DNA of 5,207 nt from Parachlamydiales bacterium. Lineage in GTDB: Bacteria; Chlamydiota; Chlamydiia; Chlamydiales; Simkaniaceae. Shown in pieces: positions 1 to 5,207 of the stretch (its first letter is position 1; the number at the start of each line of letters is the position of its first letter). The stretch lies in assembly GCA_030641465.1 (NCBI GenBank), contig DAOWHK010000010.1, positions 1 through 5,207 on the forward strand. Direction: 5' to 3'. A program made the position numbers and the translations under genes. The notes under the pieces were generated by a model. The model was not told the DNA's origin and made no database searches. It was given only the letters and a program-made list of their open reading frames with translations.

Positions 1-427
1 CTCCTTGACGAAGTTCGTGGATAATTTGTATACGCTCAAGGGTTTCAATATCAGAGTGGAGATATTTTGCTTTTACGCCAATTTCTGTAAGGTATTTTGT
101 GAGATCTTCTGAGAGTTTTTTTGTAAGAGTTGTCACGAGGACGCGGTTGCCTTTTTGCGTTTCTATCCGAATTTCATCGAGGGCATCGTCTACTTGATCC
201 GTTGCGGGTCTAACTTCAATGATTGGATCAAGAAGTCCTGTTGGGCGAATAATTTGCTCAGCAACGTCGCCGCCTGACTCGTTAATTTCCCATTCGTTTG
301 GTGTTGCAGAGACGTAGATTACTTGAGGAATCCGTTTATGAAATTCTTCGAATTTTAAGGGACGGTTGTCATAGGCAGATGGAAGTCTAAACCCAAAATC
401 TACAAGAGCATTTTTTCGTGCGCGATC
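1..427 (-). pseudogene. uvrB: Continuation of uvrB in the same frame after the UGA (helicase C-terminal half, partial)
   Basis: Reading on in the same frame after the TGA gives 142 further codons without a stop, running off the left edge. Counting the stop as residue 350, they form residues 351-492 of a normal UvrB. Visible landmarks are D-R-A-R-K (351-355), F-G-F-R-L-P-S-A (361-368), D-N-R-P-L (370-374), V-I-Y-V-S-A-T-P (386-393), S-G-G-D-V (401-405), R-P-T-G-L-L-D-P (411-418), V-L-V-T-T-L-T-K (446-453) and Y-L-H-S-D-I-E-T (472-479). No frameshift is needed. There is no ATG in this frame and the first GTG is codon 448, so a separate downstream protein is unlikely. Conservation this complete means the lesion is very recent, is an error in the sequence, or is read through. 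The remaining helicase motifs and the UvrC-binding domain would lie beyond the window. It is labelled a pseudogene only because of the stop. Confidence 0.85.
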
Positions 428-430
428 TCA
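428..430 (-). other. Premature in-frame TGA in uvrB at a conserved glycine codon
   Basis: The minus-strand codons here read ATG TAC AAT TGA GAT CGC, that is M-Y-N-stop-D-R. UvrB proteins normally have M-Y-(N/R)-G-D-R, so the stop sits exactly on the glycine. One base change, GGA to TGA, accounts for it. Frame and homology are unbroken on both sides, which excludes an indel. The base after the stop is G. Confidence 0.9.
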
Positions 431-1477
431 ATTGTACATAGCATGAATTTGAGGAAGAGATTGATGAGACTCGTCGATAAAATATAGTGCATCGGATGGA
501 AAATAATCGAGAAGACATGAGGGGGGATCACCTGAGCTTCTTTTACTAAAATGGCGCGAATAATTTTCCACACCTTTGCAGTAACCAATTTCTTTGATCA
601 TCTCTAAATCGTAACGCGTGCGCTGGTTAATTCTTTGTTTTTCCACAAGAAGATTTTCTTTTTCAAAGTGAACTAATCTTTCAGCAAGTTCATCGCGAAT
701 GGTTTCAATGGCTCCAACGCGTACATCTTCAGGGGTAACGTGGTGAGATCCGGGAAAAATTGTAACTTGATTAAGTCTTTCGAGTACTTTTCCAGTGAGT
801 GGATCAATTTTGCTAAGCCTCTCAATTTCGTCTCCAAAAAATTCAATGCGATAGGCGATATCTTCTTCGTAGGAAGGGAGAACTTCTAAAACATCCCCTC
901 TTACGCGAAATTTTTTACGAGAGAGTTCAAAATCGTTGCGTTCGTATTGGAGCTCTACAAGATGGAGCAAAACATCATCTCTACGATGGTTTTCTCCTTT
1001 TGTGATGACAAGTTTCATCTTATCAAAAAATTCGGGACTTCCGAGACCATAGATGCAGGAAACGGAGGCTACGATGATTACATCATCTCGCTCAAGAAGG
1101 GAACATGTTGCGTGAAGGCGCATTTTGTCAATATGATCATTGATTGCGAGATCTTTTTCAATATAGGTGTCTGTTCTTGCGATATAGGCTTCAGGCTGAA
1201 AATAGTCGTAGTAGGAAACGAAATATTCTACGGCATTTTGTGGAAATAGACCTTTAAATTCTTGATATAGCTGCGCTGCTAAGGTTTTATTATGAGCAAG
1301 TATCAGTGTTGGTTTTTGGACCTTCTGAATCACGTTTGCCATCGTAAAAGTTTTACCAGAGCCTGTGACACCAAGAAGCACCTGCGCTTTTTTTCCAAGC
1401 TGCAATCCTTCTGTGAGTTTTTGTATGGCCTGAGGTTGATCGCCGCTTGGGGTAAAATCTGTTTTAAGCTTGAACAT
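428..1477 (-). CDS. uvrB: UvrABC excinuclease subunit B, N-terminal 349 residues up to a premature in-frame UGA
   Basis: UvrB is the damage-verifying ATPase of nucleotide excision repair. UvrA loads it onto DNA and it then recruits UvrC for incision. The start fits the family: M-F-K-L leads into the conserved [10 protein letters not shown] segment at residues 9-18. Walker A (GVTGSGKT) is at 36-43. The beta-hairpin that clamps one DNA strand begins at Y89-Y90-D91-Y92-F93-Q94-P95. The middle region (about 150-250) matches the UvrA-binding domain, and the Walker B box DESH is at 335-338. The frame ends at TGA after M347-Y348-N349, about half the usual length of roughly 660-670 residues. This piece alone lacks the second RecA-like domain and the UvrC-binding C-terminus, so it should not work as UvrB. 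It is the last gene of the cluster; its ATG lies inside the preceding permease gene, 14 bases overlapping, with no good Shine-Dalgarno sequence, which suggests translational coupling. Family identity is very secure; functional status is uncertain. Confidence 0.93.
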   Translation of the reverse strand: MFKLKTDFTPSGDQPQAIQKLTEGLQLGKKAQVLLGVTGSGKTFTMANVIQKVQKPTLILAHNKTLAAQLYQEFKGLFPQNAVEYFVSYYDYFQPEAYIARTDTYIEKDLAINDHIDKMRLHATCSLLERDDVIIVASVSCIYGLGSPEFFDKMKLVITKGENHRRDDVLLHLVELQYERNDFELSRKKFRVRGDVLEVLPSYEEDIAYRIEFFGDEIERLSKIDPLTGKVLERLNQVTIFPGSHHVTPEDVRVGAIETIRDELAERLVHFEKENLLVEKQRINQRTRYDLEMIKEIGYCKGVENYSRHFSKRSSGDPPSCLLDYFPSDALYFIDESHQSLPQIHAMYN

Positions 1478-2684
1478 ACTGACTAATAAGTGGTTTTAAT
1501 ACTCCTGATTGTTGAAGCAGTACTAGAACAACCACAAAGGCAGAAAAGAGCATCAAACTAAGCATCAAAATCTTAGCTTTTTTTGTTTGGTAGAATTTGG
1601 GGGTTTTAAGCTTCCATGCCATCATTGATGGTAAGAAAATAAGAAGCACTGCAACAAATGCTCCAGCATATTGCAAAGCAAGGATAAAACCTCTTTGATA
1701 AATAAAAACAAAAAATAAAGGTGGCACAAAGACAAGTAGACATGCAAGAAGTCTTCCTTCCCAACTTTTTTTGATTTTTAGTCCATCTGTTAAGAAATCA
1801 GAAAGACTTAATGAAACTCCTAAAAATGAGGTCACAATTGCAAAAAACATGAAAAATCTCGCGCCAATTCCAATCCATTTTTGCTGCAGCATCATCACAA
1901 GTGGCTCTGTGGAAGGAACACCGAGTTTCCATGCATGAACAAGACTATATTTTCCCTCAAGGGGTACAATGCCAAGAATCATAACCTGCCAAAGTAAGTA
2001 AATCACAAGTGGCACCAAGCTACCGATCAAAAGGGTTAACCGCAGATGTTTTTTATCGTGATTCATATACGTTGTGAGCGTTGGAATAATGATGTGATAG
2101 CCGAAAGAGGTAATAACTACGGGAATGGCAATGAGTGATGGCGCCCAATCAATGTGTAGGAGATTTTCTGCCTGAATGTGCGAGGGAAGCACTCCTACAA
2201 GAAGTAGATAAGATAGCACTAGGCCAAACATCAATAATCGATTGATAAGATCGACGCCTAACGTGCCAAGATAAACAAATCCACCAAAAATTAAGGGGAG
2301 GGCAAAAGGACCTAACCAAGCTGGGATAATCCAACCTGTAATATCTTCTATTGCCGAGGAAAAAACAGGTACACTTCCTGCAATGTATGCTGCAAGAAGG
2401 GAATAGAGAAGAAGGATATAAAACACCCAAGCAACAATTTTCCCCCAAAGCCCGAGCGTTTTATGCGTCATGGAAATAAGGTTTGGCTCTCCTTTAACAG
2501 CAAAATTGACATCGAGAAAAAAATAGGCTGTTGCGAGCATGACAAGCCAGCAAACAAGGAAGATAAGAATCGATGGAAAAAATCCTACAAAGGACGTAAG
2601 CACAGGAAGAGCAAGCATCCCCGCTCCAATTGTCGTTCCTGAAACGAGAAGAATACCTCCAAGAAAATGATTGAATTTTACCAC
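1464..2684 (-). CDS. tyrP: Aromatic amino acid permease, TyrP/HAAAP family (downstream paralog)
   Basis: Inner-membrane secondary transporter of the hydroxy/aromatic amino acid permease family (TyrP, Mtr, TnaB), expected to import tyrosine or tryptophan by proton symport. The exact substrate cannot be read from the sequence. It has 406 residues, the usual family length, and about eleven hydrophobic segments. Family motifs are the TM1 segment G16-x3-G20-A-G-M-L-A-L-P27, N68-L-I-S-M72, Y138-L-G-T141 with V-D-L-I-N-R (144-149), S193-F-G-Y-H197 followed by P201 and Y206-M-N208, and T285-S-F-L-G289 with D296-F-L-T-D-G301. The start is GTG: an in-frame TAA lies two codons upstream, a GGAG site sits 8 bases before it, and the motifs then line up with the neighbouring paralog. 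It follows that paralog after 13 bases, and its end overlaps the start of uvrB by 14 bases. Family call is secure. Confidence 0.93.
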   Translation of the reverse strand: MVKFNHFLGGILLVSGTTIGAGMLALPVLTSFVGFFPSILIFLVCWLVMLATAYFFLDVNFAVKGEPNLISMTHKTLGLWGKIVAWVFYILLLYSLLAAYIAGSVPVFSSAIEDITGWIIPAWLGPFALPLIFGGFVYLGTLGVDLINRLLMFGLVLSYLLLVGVLPSHIQAENLLHIDWAPSLIAIPVVITSFGYHIIIPTLTTYMNHDKKHLRLTLLIGSLVPLVIYLLWQVMILGIVPLEGKYSLVHAWKLGVPSTEPLVMMLQQKWIGIGARFFMFFAIVTSFLGVSLSLSDFLTDGLKIKKSWEGRLLACLLVFVPPLFFVFIYQRGFILALQYAGAFVAVLLIFLPSMMAWKLKTPKFYQTKKAKILMLSLMLFSAFVVVLVLLQQSGVLKPLISQYVQA

Positions 2685-2692
2685 TTTTTACA

Positions 2693-2696
2693 CTCC
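2693..2696 (-). promoter_or_regulatory. Ribosome binding site of the downstream tyrP paralog
   Basis: The minus strand reads GGAG one base after the TAA stop of the upstream permease and 8 bases before a GTG codon. With an in-frame TAA just upstream of that GTG, it fixes the GTG as the start. The 13-base gap between the two permease genes holds this site and nothing else. Confidence 0.75.
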
Positions 2697-2697
2697 G

Positions 2698-3918
2698 TTA
2701 AGGATGAGGGAAAATACTGAATCCAAACATGGAGGTCAGTTGATAGAAAAAAATGAAAGACGCAAAAAGGAGGATTAAGACGAGTACAGGCTTGCCTCCA
2801 ATAACAAGCTTTGGCTTTTCCATCTTTTTTACATACCTCCCTTTCCAAACCATAAGTGCTGGAAGTATTCCAAAAAGAACTACCGCACAAATGCCTCCTG
2901 CGAAGTTAAGAGCTTTGAAGAAAATCTGTGGGTATGCAACAGAAAATACAAGTGGCGGCAAGAGTGCTAAGACACATAATCCAATGTGCTCCCTCTCTTT
3001 ACGTGGAAGCTTAAATCCATCGCGTAAAAAATGAACAATGCTAAGTGTTTGCGCAAGAAACGATGTTAATATTGCGAAAAACGCCAAAGTTTGCGCAAAA
3101 TATCCAACATAGCTCGATCCTAAAAATTTCATTAATGCTTGAGCGGCATCAATATCATTGATATAACTTGCTAAAATCCCCCTAGAACCTCTAACTGGAA
3201 GAACTCCGAGCGTGATCACTACCCAAATAATATAAATAAAAAAGGTGAATACAGATCCTAAAATAATGGCTTTTTTAACGCGCTTAATATCTCCGTTCAT
3301 GTACTCGGTAAGAGAGGGGATCATATTGTGAAAACCAAATGAAATAATCAGCACTGGAAGGGCAAGTACTGCGTATTTAGGCTCTGCATATTCCAAAAGT
3401 TTTGGATGAATATACTGCATTCCTAAAACGACAAGGCAAACATAGGCGATAATTTTCCCTACCATTAGCCCTCGATTGAGTAAATCAACAGGTTTCGTGC
3501 CTAAATAGACAACCCATCCAAAAAGAATTACAAAAAAGAGCGTTCCGGCCCAATCGGGAAGGCTCAAGGCAAACGCATGCGAGGAAAAGGAGGCCGTATG
3601 ATTACCACTTAGAGACATATAAGCGACAAGCAGCGCATAAAAAAGAAAAAGATAAAGAAACCAGCAGATAATTTTTCCAATAGGGCCGAGTGTATGCTTC
3701 ACCATAGAAATGAGGTTAACAGGACCATCAAACCAGCTATTTACTTCAATTAATAGCAGGGCTGTTGTTGTCATGAAAAGCCATGCAAGAAAAAACATTA
3801 CAAAGGATGGAAAAAAACCAGCAATTCCAGTCAAAATAGGGAGAGCAAGCATTCCTGCTCCGACGCAGCTTCCCGTAATGAGCAGCATGCCACCAAGTAC
3901 ACTTCCTGATTTTTTCAC
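2698..3918 (-). CDS. tyrP: Aromatic amino acid permease, TyrP/HAAAP family (upstream paralog)
   Basis: Second member of the same transporter family, also 406 residues with about eleven membrane segments. Its motifs fall at the same residue numbers as in the neighbouring copy: G16-x3-G20-A-G-M-L-A-L-P27, N68-L-I-S-M72, Y138-L-G-T141 with V-D-L-L-N-R (144-149), S193-F-G-F-H197, Y206-M-N208, T285-S-F-L288 and D300-G301. By eye about half of the first 100 residues match. The copies therefore arose by an old duplication that kept the length. This copy has H296 and A289 where the other has D296 and G289, and the loop at about 241-275 differs strongly, so substrate preference may differ. It starts at GTG within a GTGA overlap with the thyX stop, which suggests translational coupling. 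Likely role is tyrosine or tryptophan uptake; the substrate is not proven. Confidence 0.93.
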   Translation of the reverse strand: MKKSGSVLGGMLLITGSCVGAGMLALPILTGIAGFFPSFVMFFLAWLFMTTTALLLIEVNSWFDGPVNLISMVKHTLGPIGKIICWFLYLFLFYALLVAYMSLSGNHTASFSSHAFALSLPDWAGTLFFVILFGWVVYLGTKPVDLLNRGLMVGKIIAYVCLVVLGMQYIHPKLLEYAEPKYAVLALPVLIISFGFHNMIPSLTEYMNGDIKRVKKAIILGSVFTFFIYIIWVVITLGVLPVRGSRGILASYINDIDAAQALMKFLGSSYVGYFAQTLAFFAILTSFLAQTLSIVHFLRDGFKLPRKEREHIGLCVLALLPPLVFSVAYPQIFFKALNFAGGICAVVLFGILPALMVWKGRYVKKMEKPKLVIGGKPVLVLILLFASFIFFYQLTSMFGFSIFPHP

Positions 3919-5207
3919 GATTTCCCACTCATTTTTGCAAGTTTTCGCTCTTCCTGCCCTAGACGTCCGAGTGCATAGCCATCAAAATCTACAAATTTAA
4001 AAAATCTTTCAAACTCCGGAAAAGTCTCGGAAACCTGTTTTGCCATGGCTTGAGCAATATAGCGATAGGTGGGGTGACCAGCTGGTGAGGACCGAAGCTC
4101 TGTTAACCATTGCAAAGCTCTTAAATTAATATGAAAATACCAGCGCATATTATATGCCATTGGGACGATATACTGCGCTTCTTCAGGAAGCTCTAATGCA
4201 ATCGTATCGTAGGCCGATTTTGCCTTATCTAATACACTTCTATACTCATCCTCCATTTCTGTGCCGAGTATTTCCTCAGGAATATAGTAACCAAGGCCGC
4301 AGGAGAGTTTTTGCCGCTCTTGAGTTAGAGTGCGGTGCCTTTGAAGATCACGGTAGACTCCAAAATCTGCAACAATTTCAAAAGTAAATTCCGCATTTTC
4401 AAGCGCTCTTGGAGATTTATGCCGTCTATTCTCTCTTGAGGATGCACCCGCATCAAGAACGCGAGCAATTTCTTCTTTTGAAAGTCTATGGCAATAATCT
4501 TGAAGAGATTTTAAACTACAATTGGATCCTTCAAAAAGCAGCGCCGCCGCAATTTTCACAGGGCTTTCCGCGTCGAAATTAATCAGCTTTACCCCAGCTT
4601 CACCATTACTTGAAGTTTTCACCTTGTGTCTAAGACCCACGCTATCTATTTCTTGATGCATACGTTCATGAAAACTACTGAAAGTTATTTGATGTTTATG
4701 TGTTGGCTCAGCTCTTCTAATAAAAGAAGGGATGACTTTAGAGAGCTCCGTATATCCCTGACTTCCAATTTCTTGCATTTCCCCAAGATTATGACCATTG
4801 AGTTTTTGGAGAAGGGTTTCAAAAAAACGTCCATTTCCATAAACACCCATATTTGTAAGAGCACTTGCTGGAAGAAGCCCTCTTAAACAATCCAAAACTT
4901 TTGCACGCAAAGCCGCGGCATAGGCAACTTTTGAAATTTCTGGATCTTTAGGAAATCCTTTTTCTATTAATTCCGTAAGTGGTGGAATGAGTTTTCCATA
5001 AGTTTCAAAAAGCTCCCCACATATTTCTAGATAAAGATCTCGATAGGCAGAGGTCATTAGAACAGGCTCTTTATAAAAAAGGTATTCTCCATTCACTTTT
5101 TGATCAAAATAGATATAGCGTGTCGATTTTTCAAGAGGAGACCCTCCAATTCGGCAATCTTCCACAATTTTTGCACCGAGCATGGAAATGTTTTCTATAG
5201 ATCGGAA
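3915..5207 (-). CDS. thyX: Flavin-dependent thymidylate synthase, tandem-domain form, N-terminus outside the window
   Basis: ThyX methylates dUMP to dTMP using methylene-tetrahydrofolate, FAD and NADPH, in place of ThyA. The frame stays open to the right edge. The ATG at 5183-5181 is internal: the eight codons before it (F-R-S-I-E-N-I-S) continue a typical ThyX segment, so the start lies outside. Counting that ATG as residue 1, the end of a first ThyX domain is seen at about 1-130 (S15-x-x-E18-x-S20-x-R22-Y23; L104-P105; N117-G-R119) and a second domain at about 165-410 (R282-H-R284; P341; N353-L-R355; L363-R364). Ordinary ThyX has about 220-250 residues with one domain; at least 430 are visible here, which fits the longer chlamydial-type form. 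It is the first visible gene of the cluster, and its TGA overlaps the next start as GTGA. Key residues appear divided between the two domains. Family call is strong; activity is inferred. Confidence 0.88.
   Translation of the reverse strand, partial: FRSIENISMLGAKIVEDCRIGGSPLEKSTRYIYFDQKVNGEYLFYKEPVLMTSAYRDLYLEICGELFETYGKLIPPLTELIEKGFPKDPEISKVAYAAALRAKVLDCLRGLLPASALTNMGVYGNGRFFETLLQKLNGHNLGEMQEIGSQGYTELSKVIPSFIRRAEPTHKHQITFSSFHERMHQEIDSVGLRHKVKTSSNGEAGVKLINFDAESPVKIAAALLFEGSNCSLKSLQDYCHRLSKEEIARVLDAGASSRENRRHKSPRALENAEFTFEIVADFGVYRDLQRHRTLTQERQKLSCGLGYYIPEEILGTEMEDEYRSVLDKAKSAYDTIALELPEEAQYIVPMAYNMRWYFHINLRALQWLTELRSSPAGHPTYRYIAQAMAKQVSETFPEFERFFKFVDFDGYALGRLGQEERKLAKMSGKS
3923..3926 (-). promoter_or_regulatory. 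Likely ribosome binding site of the upstream tyrP paralog
   Basis: The minus strand has GGGA within the last codons of thyX, 4 bases before the GTG start of the permease. The spacing is short, so re-initiation by ribosomes finishing thyX at the GTGA overlap probably matters as much as this site. Confidence 0.45.

Noticed and set aside
428..430. UGA reassigned to glycine, as in Gracilibacteria and Absconditabacteria
   Set aside because: The stop falls on a glycine position, so this was tempting. But it is the only internal TGA in about 1,700 codons, glycine is otherwise encoded by GGN, and thyX ends with a TGA in a classic GTGA overlap. Reading through that TGA meets a second TGA at 3833-3831 and gives no meaningful extension.
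428..430. Programmed frameshift or selenocysteine insertion in uvrB
   Set aside because: The frame is the same before and after the stop, so no shift is needed. UvrB has glycine, not cysteine, at this position, and no selenoprotein context is known for the family.
947..1249. Plus-strand open frame of 100 codons opposite uvrB
   Set aside because: It lies entirely within conserved uvrB sequence and its translation resembles no family I recognise; it is a shadow of the real gene.
2149..2448. Minus-strand open frame of 99 codons inside the downstream permease
   Set aside because: It is an alternate frame of a clear membrane protein gene, with a serine- and cysteine-rich composition typical of shadow frames.
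2685..2697. Promoter or terminator between the two permease genes
   Set aside because: The gap is 13 bases, filled by a ribosome binding site, and no hairpin is possible there.
3710..4000. Plus-strand open frame of 96 codons across the thyX/tyrP junction
   Set aside because: It runs opposite two well supported genes and has no recognisable domain or start context.
1..5207. Mobile element, CRISPR array, tRNA/rRNA gene or defence system
   Set aside because: The window is fully occupied by four housekeeping or transport genes, and I see no direct repeats, inverted termini, transposase-like frames or RNA gene signatures.

Overview
The window is one compact block of four genes, all on the minus strand. 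In transcription order, right to left, they are: a tandem-domain flavin-dependent thymidylate synthase (thyX, cut by the right edge), two paralogous aromatic amino acid permeases of the TyrP/HAAAP family, and the excinuclease subunit uvrB (cut by the left edge). Junctions are tight: a 4-base GTGA overlap, a 13-base gap, and a 14-base overlap. There is no room for promoters or terminators between the genes, so they probably form one transcript. No stretch over 300 bases lacks a gene, and I see no RNA gene, mobile element, CRISPR array or long repeat.

The DNA is AT-rich with AT-leaning codon use. Side-by-side TyrP paralogs are typical of Chlamydiae, and a long two-domain ThyX fits that phylum too. 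I infer a member of Chlamydiae, perhaps an environmental family rather than Chlamydia itself, because as I recall Chlamydia keeps these genes at separate loci. No marker gene here proves the assignment.

Region by region: 5207-3915 is thyX (dTMP synthesis); 3918-2698 and 2684-1464 are the two 406-residue permeases (tyrosine/tryptophan-type uptake); 1477-1 is uvrB (nucleotide excision repair). Thymidylate supply and excision repair both bear on DNA integrity, and aromatic amino acid import suits a host-dependent lifestyle. The grouping may reflect compaction rather than a shared pathway.

The main anomaly is an in-frame TGA at 428-430. It replaces the conserved glycine of the UvrB M-Y-N-G-D-R motif, and the reading frame then continues intact, with well conserved UvrB sequence and no further stop, to the window edge. 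This is a recent nonsense mutation, a base error in the sequence, or readthrough. A second point of interest is that the two ThyX domains appear to have lost complementary halves of the active site. I found no clear evidence of a wholly new biological system.
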